Of a stretch of 40,787 nt of DNA, positions 30,390 to 38,228 are shown piece by piece. The stretch lies in NCBI GenBank assembly GCA_034926415.1, contig JAYFRC010000068.1:1-40787 (forward strand), written 5' to 3'. The notes below the pieces were generated by a model that saw only the letters and a program-made list of their open reading frames with translations, was not told the origin of the DNA and did no database searches. Every line of letters starts with the position of its first letter. Position 1 is the first letter of the stretch. Source of the stretch: JAYFRC01 sp034926415. GTDB lineage: Bacteria > Bacillota > Clostridia > Oscillospirales > Oscillospiraceae. Both the position numbers and the translations under genes were made by a program.

Positions 30390-30683
30390 TTACTGTTTGA
30401 GTTGTTCGTATTTGTCCCTCACGCCCTGCGTCAGCTTTTCGCGGAAGGTCTGCATTATTTTTTCGTAGCGAGCCGTGTCCTCTATCTGGGTCAGGTATTC
30501 CTTGCCGTTTTCGTCGGTGAAGAGCTCCAGTATAAAGAGGTTGGCTACATTTTTATCCACCGCGGGCAGTTTTTCAAGAAGCACGTAGCGGCTGCCGGTT
30601 TCTTCCAGCAGCGCGACAATGGCGTAATTCGAGGTTCTGCCGTTCTCGTCGACGAGCGGAATAATGTTCGGCTTGTCTTCCAT
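30390..30683 (-). CDS. DUF1292 family protein
   Basis: A 97-residue acidic protein with the DUF1292 pattern: MEDKPNIIPLVDENGR, YAIVALLEETGSRYVLLEKL, VANLFILELFTDENG and a C-terminal helix. These are small beta-rich proteins confined to Bacillota, of unknown role, often near RNA or cell-wall functions. The AAAGGA site lies ten bases before ATG 30683. It is a single-gene unit. Confidence 0.85.
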   Translation of the reverse strand: MEDKPNIIPLVDENGRTSNYAIVALLEETGSRYVLLEKLPAVDKNVANLFILELFTDENGKEYLTQIEDTARYEKIMQTFREKLTQGVRDKYEQLKQ

Positions 30684-30771
30684 TCGGTATCAGTCCTTTC
30701 GGTCTTTGCGTTGAAAACAGTTTAACATTTCCACTCGCGCAATTCAACACCGCATATCTGCAAAAGCATAG

Positions 30772-30805
30772 AAAAATGCGCGCCTTTTTGCGAGCGCGCA
30801 TTTTC
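30772..30805 (-). terminator. terminator after the ammonium transporter gene
   Basis: AAAATGCGCGC and GCGCGCATTTT arms enclose a ten-base loop, with a T-run on the minus strand. It lies about 55 bases after the stop. Confidence 0.8.
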
Positions 30806-30858
30806 CTGCATTTATAGAAAGGGGATAGAGAGGAACGCAAATTTATCAGGAGAACGCA

Positions 30859-32541
30859 TTACTTCGCAGTAAGCTCAGGCTCATCCTGGAGGGCATCGTA
30901 GCCTTCCTCGCCGGTACGAACCTTGATGGCGTTCTCAACATCGTAGACGAATATCTTGCCGTCTCCGATATGCCCCGTGTACAGGGCTTTTTTGGCGGCT
31001 TCGACCACGACGGAAGTGGGTATCTTGGAAATGACCACATCGACCTTGACCTTGGGCAGCAGATTTATATCTACCTTGACGCCGCGGTATGTACCGGTGC
31101 CGCCGCGCTGAGCACCGCAGCCCATGACGTTCGTAACGGTCATGCCGGTGATGCCTATGGATTCAAGCGAGGACTTGAGCGCGTCGAAGTGGTTGGGGTT
31201 GAGGTACATTTCGACCTTTGTTATCTTTACGTCGGAAGCGGTGTGCTCCGCCGGCTTGCGGACGACGGGGACAGCCTGCTCGACGGGCGTAGTTCCTGTG
31301 ACAGCGGTAGTAGTAGCCTTGCCGTCGAAAGAGACAGTGGTGACGGCCGGCATGAAGTCGGCGTAAGCGCTTGCAAGACCGTGCTCGGTGGGATCGAGAC
31401 CTGCGATCTCTTCATCGGCGGAAACGCGAAGACCCATGGTCTTGTCGAGGATCTTGAAGACGATGGTCATAGCAACGGCGGTGTAGGCTGCGATGGAGAC
31501 AACGCCGAGGCACTGGATAGCGAGAGTGTGGATGCCGCCGCCGTAGAACAATCCGGTATTGTAATCAAACAATCCGACCGCGACGGTACCCCAGAGGCCG
31601 TTTGCGAAGTGGACAGCCACGGCACCGACGGGGTCGTCGACCTTAAGCTTGTAGTCGAGAAACCAGACGAAGAAGATGACGAGGAAACCTGAGACGATGC
31701 CGATGATGATTGCTCCGGCCGCGTTGACATTTGCGCAGCCTGCAGTGATTGCAACGAGTCCGGCCAGCGAACCGTTGAGGGACATGGAGACATCGGGCTT
31801 GCCGTATATCTTCCAGGTCGCAAGCATGACGGTCACGGTAGCAAAAGCGGGGGCGAGAGTAGTCGTGCCGAATATCTGAGCCATCTGGGAAACATCGGAG
31901 GCAGCGGCACCGTTGAAGCCGTACCAGCCGAACCAGAGAATAAAGCAGCCGAGTGCGCCGAGAGGTATGCTGTGGCCAAGGATAGCGCGGGGCTTGCCGT
32001 TCTTATCAAACTTTCCGATACGGGGACCGAGCATAGCCGCGCCGATTAATGCGGTCAGGCCGCCGACCATGTGTATGACGGAGGAACCTGCGAAATCGAT
32101 GTAGCCCAACTGTGCGAGCCATCCGGAGCCGTTCCAGACCCAGCCTGCCTCAATGGGATAGACGATGGCGCTGATGACGGCGGAATATATGCAGTAGACG
32201 CTGAACTTTGTGCGCTCCGCCATGGCGCCGGAGACTATCGTCGCTGCGGTCGCACAGAAGACGAGCTGGAACACGAAGTTCGACCAGTTGAAGTTTGCGA
32301 AATCTGTGAACAGCTGGTAGTCAGGCATACCGATGAGCCCGAATAAATAGTTTTCCGAGTTCATTATGCCGTAGCCGATAAATGCGAAGACGACTGTACC
32401 GATACAGAAGTCCATGACGTTTTTCATTATGATGTTGCCGGCGTTCTTCGCTCTCGTGAAGCCCGTCTCGACCATCGCGAAGCCGGCCTGCATGAAGAAG
32501 ACCAACGCTGCGCCTATTAAAAACCATACGCTCATATCCAT
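30859..32541 (-). CDS. amt: ammonium transporter fused to a C-terminal PII domain
   Basis: A 560-residue fusion. The start is ATG 32541, eight bases after a GGAGG site; a GTG at 32556 in frame is part of that site. Residues of about 1-400 are an Amt channel with 11 spans (VFFMQAGFAMVETGF, GAMAERTKFSVYC, SSVIHMVGG, LGHSIPLGALGCFILWFGW, VDDPVGAVAVHFANGLWG). A Thr/Val-rich linker joins residues of about 440-545, a PII-like fold (KITKVEMYLNPNHFDALKSS, a T-loop with GGTGTYRG, LLPKVKVDVVI, HIGDGKIFVYDVENAIKVRTGEE). PII normally plugs Amt from outside; fusion keeps it at the pore. The T-loop lacks the Tyr51 that is uridylylated in GlnB. Confidence 0.93.
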   Translation of the reverse strand: MDMSVWFLIGAALVFFMQAGFAMVETGFTRAKNAGNIIMKNVMDFCIGTVVFAFIGYGIMNSENYLFGLIGMPDYQLFTDFANFNWSNFVFQLVFCATAATIVSGAMAERTKFSVYCIYSAVISAIVYPIEAGWVWNGSGWLAQLGYIDFAGSSVIHMVGGLTALIGAAMLGPRIGKFDKNGKPRAILGHSIPLGALGCFILWFGWYGFNGAAASDVSQMAQIFGTTTLAPAFATVTVMLATWKIYGKPDVSMSLNGSLAGLVAITAGCANVNAAGAIIIGIVSGFLVIFFVWFLDYKLKVDDPVGAVAVHFANGLWGTVAVGLFDYNTGLFYGGGIHTLAIQCLGVVSIAAYTAVAMTIVFKILDKTMGLRVSADEEIAGLDPTEHGLASAYADFMPAVTTVSFDGKATTTAVTGTTPVEQAVPVVRKPAEHTASDVKITKVEMYLNPNHFDALKSSLESIGITGMTVTNVMGCGAQRGGTGTYRGVKVDINLLPKVKVDVVISKIPTSVVVEAAKKALYTGHIGDGKIFVYDVENAIKVRTGEEGYDALQDEPELTAK

Positions 32542-32591
32542 AGTTATTTCCTCCACTTAATACAAAATATTGAGTCAAAACGTAAAAAACA

Positions 32592-32647
32592 ATTAAAAAA
32601 GAAGAGGCGTGTGTTTTTCGAAGCTAAGCTTCGAAAAAACACACGCC
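32592..32647 (-). terminator. long-stem terminator after glnN
   Basis: A stem of about 20 base pairs (GGCGTGTGTTTTTCGAAGC with its complement) is followed on the minus strand by TCTTCTTTTTT. It separates glnN from the downstream transporter gene. Confidence 0.85.
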
Positions 32648-32682
32648 TTTGTGCGAGTATTAAAATTTTTATCGCAGATAAA

Positions 32683-34782
32683 TCACACCGTGAACAGCAT
32701 ATCGCCGTAGGACGGGAGCGGCCAATAGTCGGAGGCGGTCATCGTCTCGAGCTCGTCAGCCACCGCGCGCATAGACTGCATCGCCGCAAAGACCTTGTCA
32801 TGGTAATAATTGGCAACCTTTTGTCCGTTGCCGTCGGGAACGGAGACAAGCAGAGTCTCAAGCTCGCAGCAGTGCTTGTAGAGGCTGTCGTTGAGTGACG
32901 CGAGCTTCTTTATGAGAGTTTCCTCTGTCGCACAAGGGACATCCTTAACGGCGGCTTTCTTGCTGAGAAGCGAATCGCTCAGGGATCCGGTATAAGCGCT
33001 CACGGCGGGGATTATGTTGCGCTTTACCATGTCGACCATCGTCTGAGCCTCGATATTGATGACCTTGCTGTAATTCTCGAGATGTATTTCCGCACGGGCC
33101 TTCATCTCGGTCTCGGTATAGATGCCGTGCGAGGTAAAGAGCTTTACGTTCTTTTTGGAGCAATAGGTAGCCATGGCCTCGGGGGTGTTCTTGAGATTGC
33201 TAAGGCCCCGCTTTTCGGCTTCAGCGACCCACGAAGAGTCATAGCCGTTGCCATTGAAGATGATGCGGCTGTGCTCCTTGATTACGTCCTGAAGCAGGGT
33301 GTTAAGGTCTTTATTGAAATTCTTCGACTTTTCTAGTTTGTCGGCAAACTGCGACAGCTCCTCAGCCACAATGGTGTTCAGCGCGATGTTCGGTCCGGAG
33401 ATCGACTGCTCGGAACCAAGCATACGGAACTCAAACTTATTGCCTGTAAAGGCAAAAGGCGAGGTGCGGTTACGGTCCGTGGTGTCCTTCGGTATCTGGG
33501 GAAGAACATCAACGCCGATCTGAAGCGGCTTTTCCTTCTTACCCTTGTACTCGGTGCCCTTTTCAATGGACTCGAGGACTCCGTTCAGTTCATCGCCGAG
33601 GAACATGGACACGATGGCGGGAGGAGCTTCGTTCGCTCCAAGACGGTGATCGTTTCCAGCAGAGGCAACGGTGCAGCGGAGCATATCCTGATACTCGTCG
33701 ACGCCCTTGATGACGGCGCACAGGAACAGCAGGAACTGCGCATTCTCGCGCGGGGTCTTGCCGGGGTCGAGCAGGTTCTTGCCGGTATCAGTAGAAATCG
33801 CCCAGTTGTCGTGCTTTCCGGAGCCGTTGACGCCGGCAAAGGGCTTCTCATGCAGGAGGCAGACGAGATTGTGGCGTTTAGCCACTTTCTTCATAATCTC
33901 CATGGTGAGCTGATTGTGGTCTCCTGCCTCGTTAGCGTCGTTAAAAATAGGAGCCAACTCGTGCTGCGAGGGAGCGACCTCATTGTGCTTTGTCTTGGCA
34001 AGGATGCCCAGCTTCCAGAGCTCGGTGTCGAGGTCTTTCATAAACTCGCTTACGCGAGGCTTGATAGCGCCGAAGTAATGGTCGTCGAGTTCCTGGCCCT
34101 TGGGAGGTTTTGAACCGAACAGCGTGCGCCCGGTCATTATAAGGTCTTCGCGCTGGTCGTACATATCCTTATCAATAAGAAAATACTCCTGCTCGGGGCC
34201 GACCGTAGCGGTAACTTTTTTTGTTGCGAAATCGCCGAACAGGCGAAGTATACGCATAGACTGCTTGCTCAGTTCCTCCATCGAGCGAAGCAGGGGTGCC
34301 TTCTTATCGAGCGCCTCGCCGCCGTAGGAGAAAAAGATAGTCGGGATGTAAAGGCTGCCGTCCTTGACAAAAGCGTAGGACGTGGGGTCCCAGGCCGTGT
34401 AGCCTCTGGCTTCGAAGGTGGCGCGCAAGCCGCCTGAAGGGAACGAGGACGCGTCTGGCTCGCCGCGGACGAGTTCCTTGCCGGAGAACTCCATTATAAC
34501 GGAGCCGCCGGGAACGGGGGAGATGAAGCTGTCGTGTTTTTCGGCGGTCACGCCGGTCATGGGCTGGAACCAGTGCGTGAAATGGGTCGCGCCCTTTTCT
34601 ATCGCCCAGTCCTTCATTGCATTTGCCACGACGTGTGCTATGTTCATATCAAACTGTGTGCCGTCGGCTATGCATTTCTTAAGAGCTTTGTAGGTCTCCT
34701 TGGGAAGACGCTCCTTCATGACCTGGTCGTTGAAGACCATGCTGCCGAACAATTTTGGAACATTTATATTTGTGTCATTCAT
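32683..34782 (-). CDS. glnN: type III glutamine synthetase GlnN
   Basis: A 699-residue enzyme of the large GSIII class, which forms glutamine from glutamate, ammonia and ATP. It has the N-terminal domain VPKLFGSMVFND, GGLRATFEARGYTAWDP, the active-site strand GPEQEYFLID, a KTKHNEVAPSQHELAP motif, the ATP loop segment GVNGSGKHDNWAIS and AGNDHRLGANEAPPAI, FEFRMLGSEQSISGPN. AGGAGGA lies six bases before ATG 34782. Transcription starts from a strong promoter followed by a terminator-like leader. It adjoins the amt gene downstream and the divergent glutamate synthase operon, together forming the GS-GOGAT route. Confidence 0.95.
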   Translation of the reverse strand: MNDTNINVPKLFGSMVFNDQVMKERLPKETYKALKKCIADGTQFDMNIAHVVANAMKDWAIEKGATHFTHWFQPMTGVTAEKHDSFISPVPGGSVIMEFSGKELVRGEPDASSFPSGGLRATFEARGYTAWDPTSYAFVKDGSLYIPTIFFSYGGEALDKKAPLLRSMEELSKQSMRILRLFGDFATKKVTATVGPEQEYFLIDKDMYDQREDLIMTGRTLFGSKPPKGQELDDHYFGAIKPRVSEFMKDLDTELWKLGILAKTKHNEVAPSQHELAPIFNDANEAGDHNQLTMEIMKKVAKRHNLVCLLHEKPFAGVNGSGKHDNWAISTDTGKNLLDPGKTPRENAQFLLFLCAVIKGVDEYQDMLRCTVASAGNDHRLGANEAPPAIVSMFLGDELNGVLESIEKGTEYKGKKEKPLQIGVDVLPQIPKDTTDRNRTSPFAFTGNKFEFRMLGSEQSISGPNIALNTIVAEELSQFADKLEKSKNFNKDLNTLLQDVIKEHSRIIFNGNGYDSSWVAEAEKRGLSNLKNTPEAMATYCSKKNVKLFTSHGIYTETEMKARAEIHLENYSKVINIEAQTMVDMVKRNIIPAVSAYTGSLSDSLLSKKAAVKDVPCATEETLIKKLASLNDSLYKHCCELETLLVSVPDGNGQKVANYYHDKVFAAMQSMRAVADELETMTASDYWPLPSYGDMLFTV

Positions 34783-34808
34783 TGTCGTTCCTCCTGCCGG
34801 TAAAATTT

Positions 34809-34829
34809 CCGCGTTACGCGGGCTTTTTT
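34809..34829 (+). terminator. terminator-like hairpin in the glnN leader (plus strand)
   Basis: CCGCG-TTA-CGCGG is followed by GGCTTTTTT on the plus strand. No rightward gene ends here, so it would stop only antisense transcripts, or it may shape the glnN leader near the ribosome site. Confidence 0.35.
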
Positions 34830-34867
34830 AGTTGTCTCTCTATAAAAGCGGATATACATTAGGATTA

Positions 34868-34903
34868 ACAAAAAAAGCGCCGTAGGGGAATACCCTACAG
34901 CGC
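34868..34903 (-). terminator. leader terminator (attenuator) of glnN
   Basis: On the minus strand GCGCTGTAGGG pairs with CCCCTACGGCGC and is followed by TTTTTTTG. It begins about ten bases after the predicted start of transcription and about 85 bases before the start codon. Full-length glnN mRNA would require read-through or antitermination. Confidence 0.75.
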
Positions 34904-34919
34904 CCTTGCTGATGTGAGC

Positions 34920-34947
34920 AGTATAGCACATGGCAAAAGATTGTCAA
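34920..34947 (-). promoter_or_regulatory. glnN promoter
   Basis: Minus-strand TTGACA (34942-34947) and TATACT (34920-34925) stand 16 bases apart. The predicted start is near 34913. Confidence 0.8.
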
Positions 34948-34998
34948 GGGGTTTTTTGAAATTTGCATAAAATTTTTTGTAAACTTGCAAATTGGCGG

Positions 34999-35027
34999 TT
35001 GACAACTTTGAACGTACTATATATAAT
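34999..35027 (+). promoter_or_regulatory. promoter of the glutamate synthase operon
   Basis: A consensus promoter, TTGACA (34999-35004) and TATAAT (35022-35027) with 17 bases between. The predicted start falls at about 35034-35035. Confidence 0.86.
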
Positions 35028-35045
35028 AAAGCCCATGAACAAGGA

Positions 35046-35107
35046 CGTTCATCACGAGGCTTTCCTGCAAAAAGCGCGGGAAAGTCCTGTGATGAACGCC
35101 TTTTTCT
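35046..35107 (+). terminator. leader terminator (attenuator) of the glutamate synthase operon
   Basis: CGTTCATCAC (35046-35055) pairs perfectly with GTGATGAACG (35089-35098), with further inner pairing of TTTCC and GGAAA, and a TTTTTCTTC tract follows. It ends a leader RNA of about 70 bases unless antitermination occurs. The operon start codon is 65 bases further on. Confidence 0.76.
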
Positions 35108-35171
35108 TCACTCTAAATTTAACATTTTATTATTTATTAATAGTAATGGTATCAGGAAAGGAAGTGCTGTC

Positions 35172-36263
35172 ATGAGAAAAGAAGGAGAAGTCAGGATCCC
35201 TTCAGGATGCGCCATCTCCGGCATTTTCGACAGGAGCGGAGGCAGGATGAGCGGCGAAGACATAATCCGGTCCATCAGCCTCATGCACGACAGGAGCAAC
35301 GGCCTCGGCGGCGGATTTGCCGGATACGGGATATATCCGGAGTACGCTGAGTACTATGCGTTCCATGTCTTTTACGATTCCGACAAGGCGAGGGAGGATT
35401 GCGAGGAGTATCTGCATAAAAACTTCTCAATAGTTTCTCCTGGCGAGATCCCGACAAGGCTGAACAAGGGCGTGGAGAATGCGCCGAAGATATGGAGATA
35501 CTTTGTGAGCCCCATACCGAGAAAGCAAACTGAAAGTCTCAAAGGCGAGCGCGAATTTGTCGCCGCCTGTGTGTTTTTTATAAATGTAAACATAGATGGA
35601 GCTTTCGTTTTCTCAAGCGGCAAAAATATGGGCATCTTTAAGGCGGTCGGCTATCCTGAGGATGTGGGCGAATTCTATCGTCTCGAAGATTATTCGGGCT
35701 ACTGCTGGACGGCGCACGGCCGCTATCCGACAAACACGCCGGGCTGGTGGGGCGGAGCGCATCCTTTTGGATTGCTCGATTACTCGATAGTTCACAACGG
35801 CGAGATATCCTCATACGACGCGAACCGCCGCTGTATAGAAATGTACGGATACAACTGCTCGCTGCTCACCGACACCGAGGCGATAACCTATGTGTTCGAC
35901 TACCTGCTCGAGCGCCAGCATCTAACACTTGAAGAGGCGGCGATAGTTGTAGCGGGGCCGTTCTGGGAAATGATAGACCGCATGGACGAAGATGAAAAGG
36001 CAAAATACACCTATCTTCGCCGCCGCTTCTCGGACTTCCTCATCACCGGTCCGTTTTCGATAATCCTCGGCTTCGACGGAGGATTCATGGCGCTCAACGA
36101 CAGACTGAAGCTGCGCAGCATGGTCGCGGCTGAAAAGGGCGATAAGATATATGTCGCGTCGGAAGAATCGGCGATACGTATTATTGAACCGGAGCTTGAT
36201 AAGGTCTGGTGGCCCAAGGGCGGAGAGCCCGTAATTGCAAGATTGAAAGGAGGAGCTGAGTGA
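35172..36263 (+). CDS. glutamate synthase, glutamine amidotransferase subunit (GltB domain 1)
   Basis: A 363-residue class II glutamine amidotransferase on its own chain. The start is ATG 35172 with an AAAGGAAG site. A 12-residue propeptide ends at G12 and exposes Cys13 (CAISGIFD), the N-terminal nucleophile. Other marks are GLGGGFAGYGIYPEY, AHGRYPTNTPGWWGGAHPF, and VHNGEISSYDANRR with SLLTDTEAITY. It releases ammonia from glutamine for the synthase subunit encoded next. In archaea and many anaerobes GltB is split in this way. Its stop overlaps the following start, which supports a coupled complex. Confidence 0.9.
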   Translation: MRKEGEVRIPSGCAISGIFDRSGGRMSGEDIIRSISLMHDRSNGLGGGFAGYGIYPEYAEYYAFHVFYDSDKAREDCEEYLHKNFSIVSPGEIPTRLNKGVENAPKIWRYFVSPIPRKQTESLKGEREFVAACVFFINVNIDGAFVFSSGKNMGIFKAVGYPEDVGEFYRLEDYSGYCWTAHGRYPTNTPGWWGGAHPFGLLDYSIVHNGEISSYDANRRCIEMYGYNCSLLTDTEAITYVFDYLLERQHLTLEEAAIVVAGPFWEMIDRMDEDEKAKYTYLRRRFSDFLITGPFSIILGFDGGFMALNDRLKLRSMVAAEKGDKIYVASEESAIRIIEPELDKVWWPKGGEPVIARLKGGAE

Positions 36264-37771
36264 TGCTTCCCCAGGAATACATAATGCCTGAATACGATGT
36301 CGTACGCGACCAGACGAAGTGCATACAGTGCCGTGTCTGCGAGCGCCAGTGCGCCAACGAGGTGCACCACTACGACGCGGAAAGCGGACTGATGACCTGC
36401 GACAGCACGTCATGCGTCGACTGCCAGCGCTGCGTCTGCATGTGCCCGACGCATGCGCTGAAGATAGAAAAGAATAAGAACGATTACAGAGAGAACGACA
36501 ACTGGTCGAGCCAGACGATAAATGAGCTCTACAAGCAGGCCAACAGCGGCGGCGCGCTTCTTTCATCTATGGGCAACACGAAGAAATACCCCATCTACTG
36601 GGACAAAATACTCATCAACGCATCGCAGGTCACGAACCCCTCGATCGACCCGCTGCGCGAGCCCATGGAGACACGCGTTTTCCTCGGCCGCAGCGAGGTG
36701 CCTGTCCAGCGTGATAAAGACGGTAAGCTTATAGATAATATGCCGGTCGGCATCGAGCTTGCAACGCCAGTGATGTTCTCGGCGATGTCCTACGGCGCTA
36801 TATCGTACAATGCGCACGCGTCTCTTGCGCGTGCGGCGAAGCGCCTCGGGATACTCTACAACACGGGCGAGGGCGGACTCCACGAGGATTTTTACGCCTA
36901 CGGCCCTAACACGATAGTTCAGGTTGCCTCGGGTCGCTTCGGCGTGCACGAAAAGTATCTGGACGCCGGAGCGGCGATAGAGATAAAGATGGGACAGGGC
37001 GCGAAGCCCGGCATCGGCGGGCATCTGCCCGGCATGAAGGTCGGTCCCGACGTTTCAAAGACGCGCATGATACCAATCGGCACCGACGCAATTTCTCCCG
37101 CTCCGCACCACGACATATATTCCATCGAAGACCTGCGCCAGCTTGTCTATTCGCTGAAAGAGGCGACCGCTTATAAAAAGCCGGTCATCGTCAAGATAGC
37201 TGCGGTGCATAACATCGCGGCCATAGCCAGCGGCGTAGCGCGCAGCGGCGCGGATATCATAGCGATTGACGGCTTCCGCGGCGGAACCGGCGCGGCGCCA
37301 ACGATGATACGCGACAACGTGGGCATTCCGATAGAGTTGGCGCTCGCGGCTGTTGACGAGCGTCTGCGCGAGGAGAAGATACGCAACAACGTCTCGCTAG
37401 TTGCCGGCGGAAGCATAAGGTGCAGCGCCGACATAGTCAAGGCCATCGCGCTCGGCGCGGATGCTGTCTACATCGGCACAGCCGCGCTCTTGGCGCTTGG
37501 CTGTCACCTCTGCCGCTCCTGTCAGGGCGGAAAGTGCAACTGGGGCATAGCGACGCAGAGGCCGGAGCTCGTCAAGCGCCTGAACCCGGACATCGGCGAG
37601 GAACGTCTCGTGAACCTCATCACGGCGTGGACGAACGAGATCAAGGAGATAATGGGCGGAATGGGAATAAATTCCATTGAAGCCCTGCGCGGCAACAGGC
37701 TTATGCTGAGGGGCATAGGGCTCAACGATACCGAGCTCCGCATACTCGGCATCAAGCATGCCGGCGAATAA
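36263..37771 (+). CDS. gltB: glutamate synthase, FMN-binding synthase subunit with ferredoxin domain (GltB domain 2)
   Basis: A 502-residue catalytic subunit. The N-terminus carries two 4Fe-4S motifs (CIQCRVCERQC, and CVDCQRCVCMCP). Residues of about 100-500 are the FMN barrel of GltB: FSAMSYGAISYNAH, LYNTGEGGLHEDF, IEIKMGQGAKPGIGGHLPG, VVKIAAVHNIAAI, DGFRGGTGAAP, GSIRCSADIVKAIALGADAV and CHLCRSCQGGKCNWGIATQ, whose cysteines hold the 3Fe-4S cluster. It joins ammonia to 2-oxoglutarate using reduced ferredoxin-type electrons. ATG 36263 is chosen over the GTG at 36260. Confidence 0.95.
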   Translation: MLPQEYIMPEYDVVRDQTKCIQCRVCERQCANEVHHYDAESGLMTCDSTSCVDCQRCVCMCPTHALKIEKNKNDYRENDNWSSQTINELYKQANSGGALLSSMGNTKKYPIYWDKILINASQVTNPSIDPLREPMETRVFLGRSEVPVQRDKDGKLIDNMPVGIELATPVMFSAMSYGAISYNAHASLARAAKRLGILYNTGEGGLHEDFYAYGPNTIVQVASGRFGVHEKYLDAGAAIEIKMGQGAKPGIGGHLPGMKVGPDVSKTRMIPIGTDAISPAPHHDIYSIEDLRQLVYSLKEATAYKKPVIVKIAAVHNIAAIASGVARSGADIIAIDGFRGGTGAAPTMIRDNVGIPIELALAAVDERLREEKIRNNVSLVAGGSIRCSADIVKAIALGADAVYIGTAALLALGCHLCRSCQGGKCNWGIATQRPELVKRLNPDIGEERLVNLITAWTNEIKEIMGGMGINSIEALRGNRLMLRGIGLNDTELRILGIKHAGE

Positions 37772-37787
37772 GGGGAGGCGAGATACA

Positions 37788-38228
37788 ATGAAAAGGATAT
37801 ACGTCCGTGAGGAATGGTGTCTCGGCTGCCATCTTTGCGAGTATTACTGCGCGTTTGCAAACTCTGGTCTTGACGATATGGTCAAGGCGCTTCAGAACAA
37901 GACGATAAACCCGCGCATGATCGTCGAGGGCGACAACCAGATAAGCTTCGCCGTTTCCTGTCGCCACTGCACCGACGCACCCTGCGTCGGAGGCTGCATA
38001 TCCGGCGCGCTATCAAAGGACGAAAACGGCGCCGTGCGCATTGACAAGGAAAAGTGCGTAGGCTGCGGGACGTGCATACTCTCATGTCCCTACGGCGCGA
38101 TAATGCCGTCCGGCACGGGCGTCGCGCAAAAGTGCGAGCTGTGCATGAACAACACGTTTGGCGAGCCGCAGTGCGTTCAGCACTGCCCGAACAGGGCGAT
38201 AGTGTTCGAGGAGGCTGAGGAAAGATGA
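37788..38228 (+). CDS. 4Fe-4S ferredoxin-type electron carrier of glutamate synthase
   Basis: A 146-residue iron-sulfur protein related to HycB/DmsB-like carriers. Four cysteine groups can be seen: CLGCHLCEYYC, CRHCTDAPCVGGC, CVGCGTCILSCP and CELCMNNTFGEPQCVQHCP, enough for up to four clusters. It probably passes electrons between the FAD reductase downstream and the synthase. ATG 37788 has a GGGGAGG site; an earlier in-frame ATG at 37758 lies in the end of the previous gene. Its stop overlaps the FAD gene start (ATGA). Confidence 0.9.
   Translation: MKRIYVREEWCLGCHLCEYYCAFANSGLDDMVKALQNKTINPRMIVEGDNQISFAVSCRHCTDAPCVGGCISGALSKDENGAVRIDKEKCVGCGTCILSCPYGAIMPSGTGVAQKCELCMNNTFGEPQCVQHCPNRAIVFEEAEER

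Noticed and set aside
35041..35060. Glutamine riboswitch suggested by CGTTCATC in the glt leader
   Set aside because: The second conserved part (GGAAGTAGG type) and the short stem order of that class are absent; the sequence is explained as a terminator arm.
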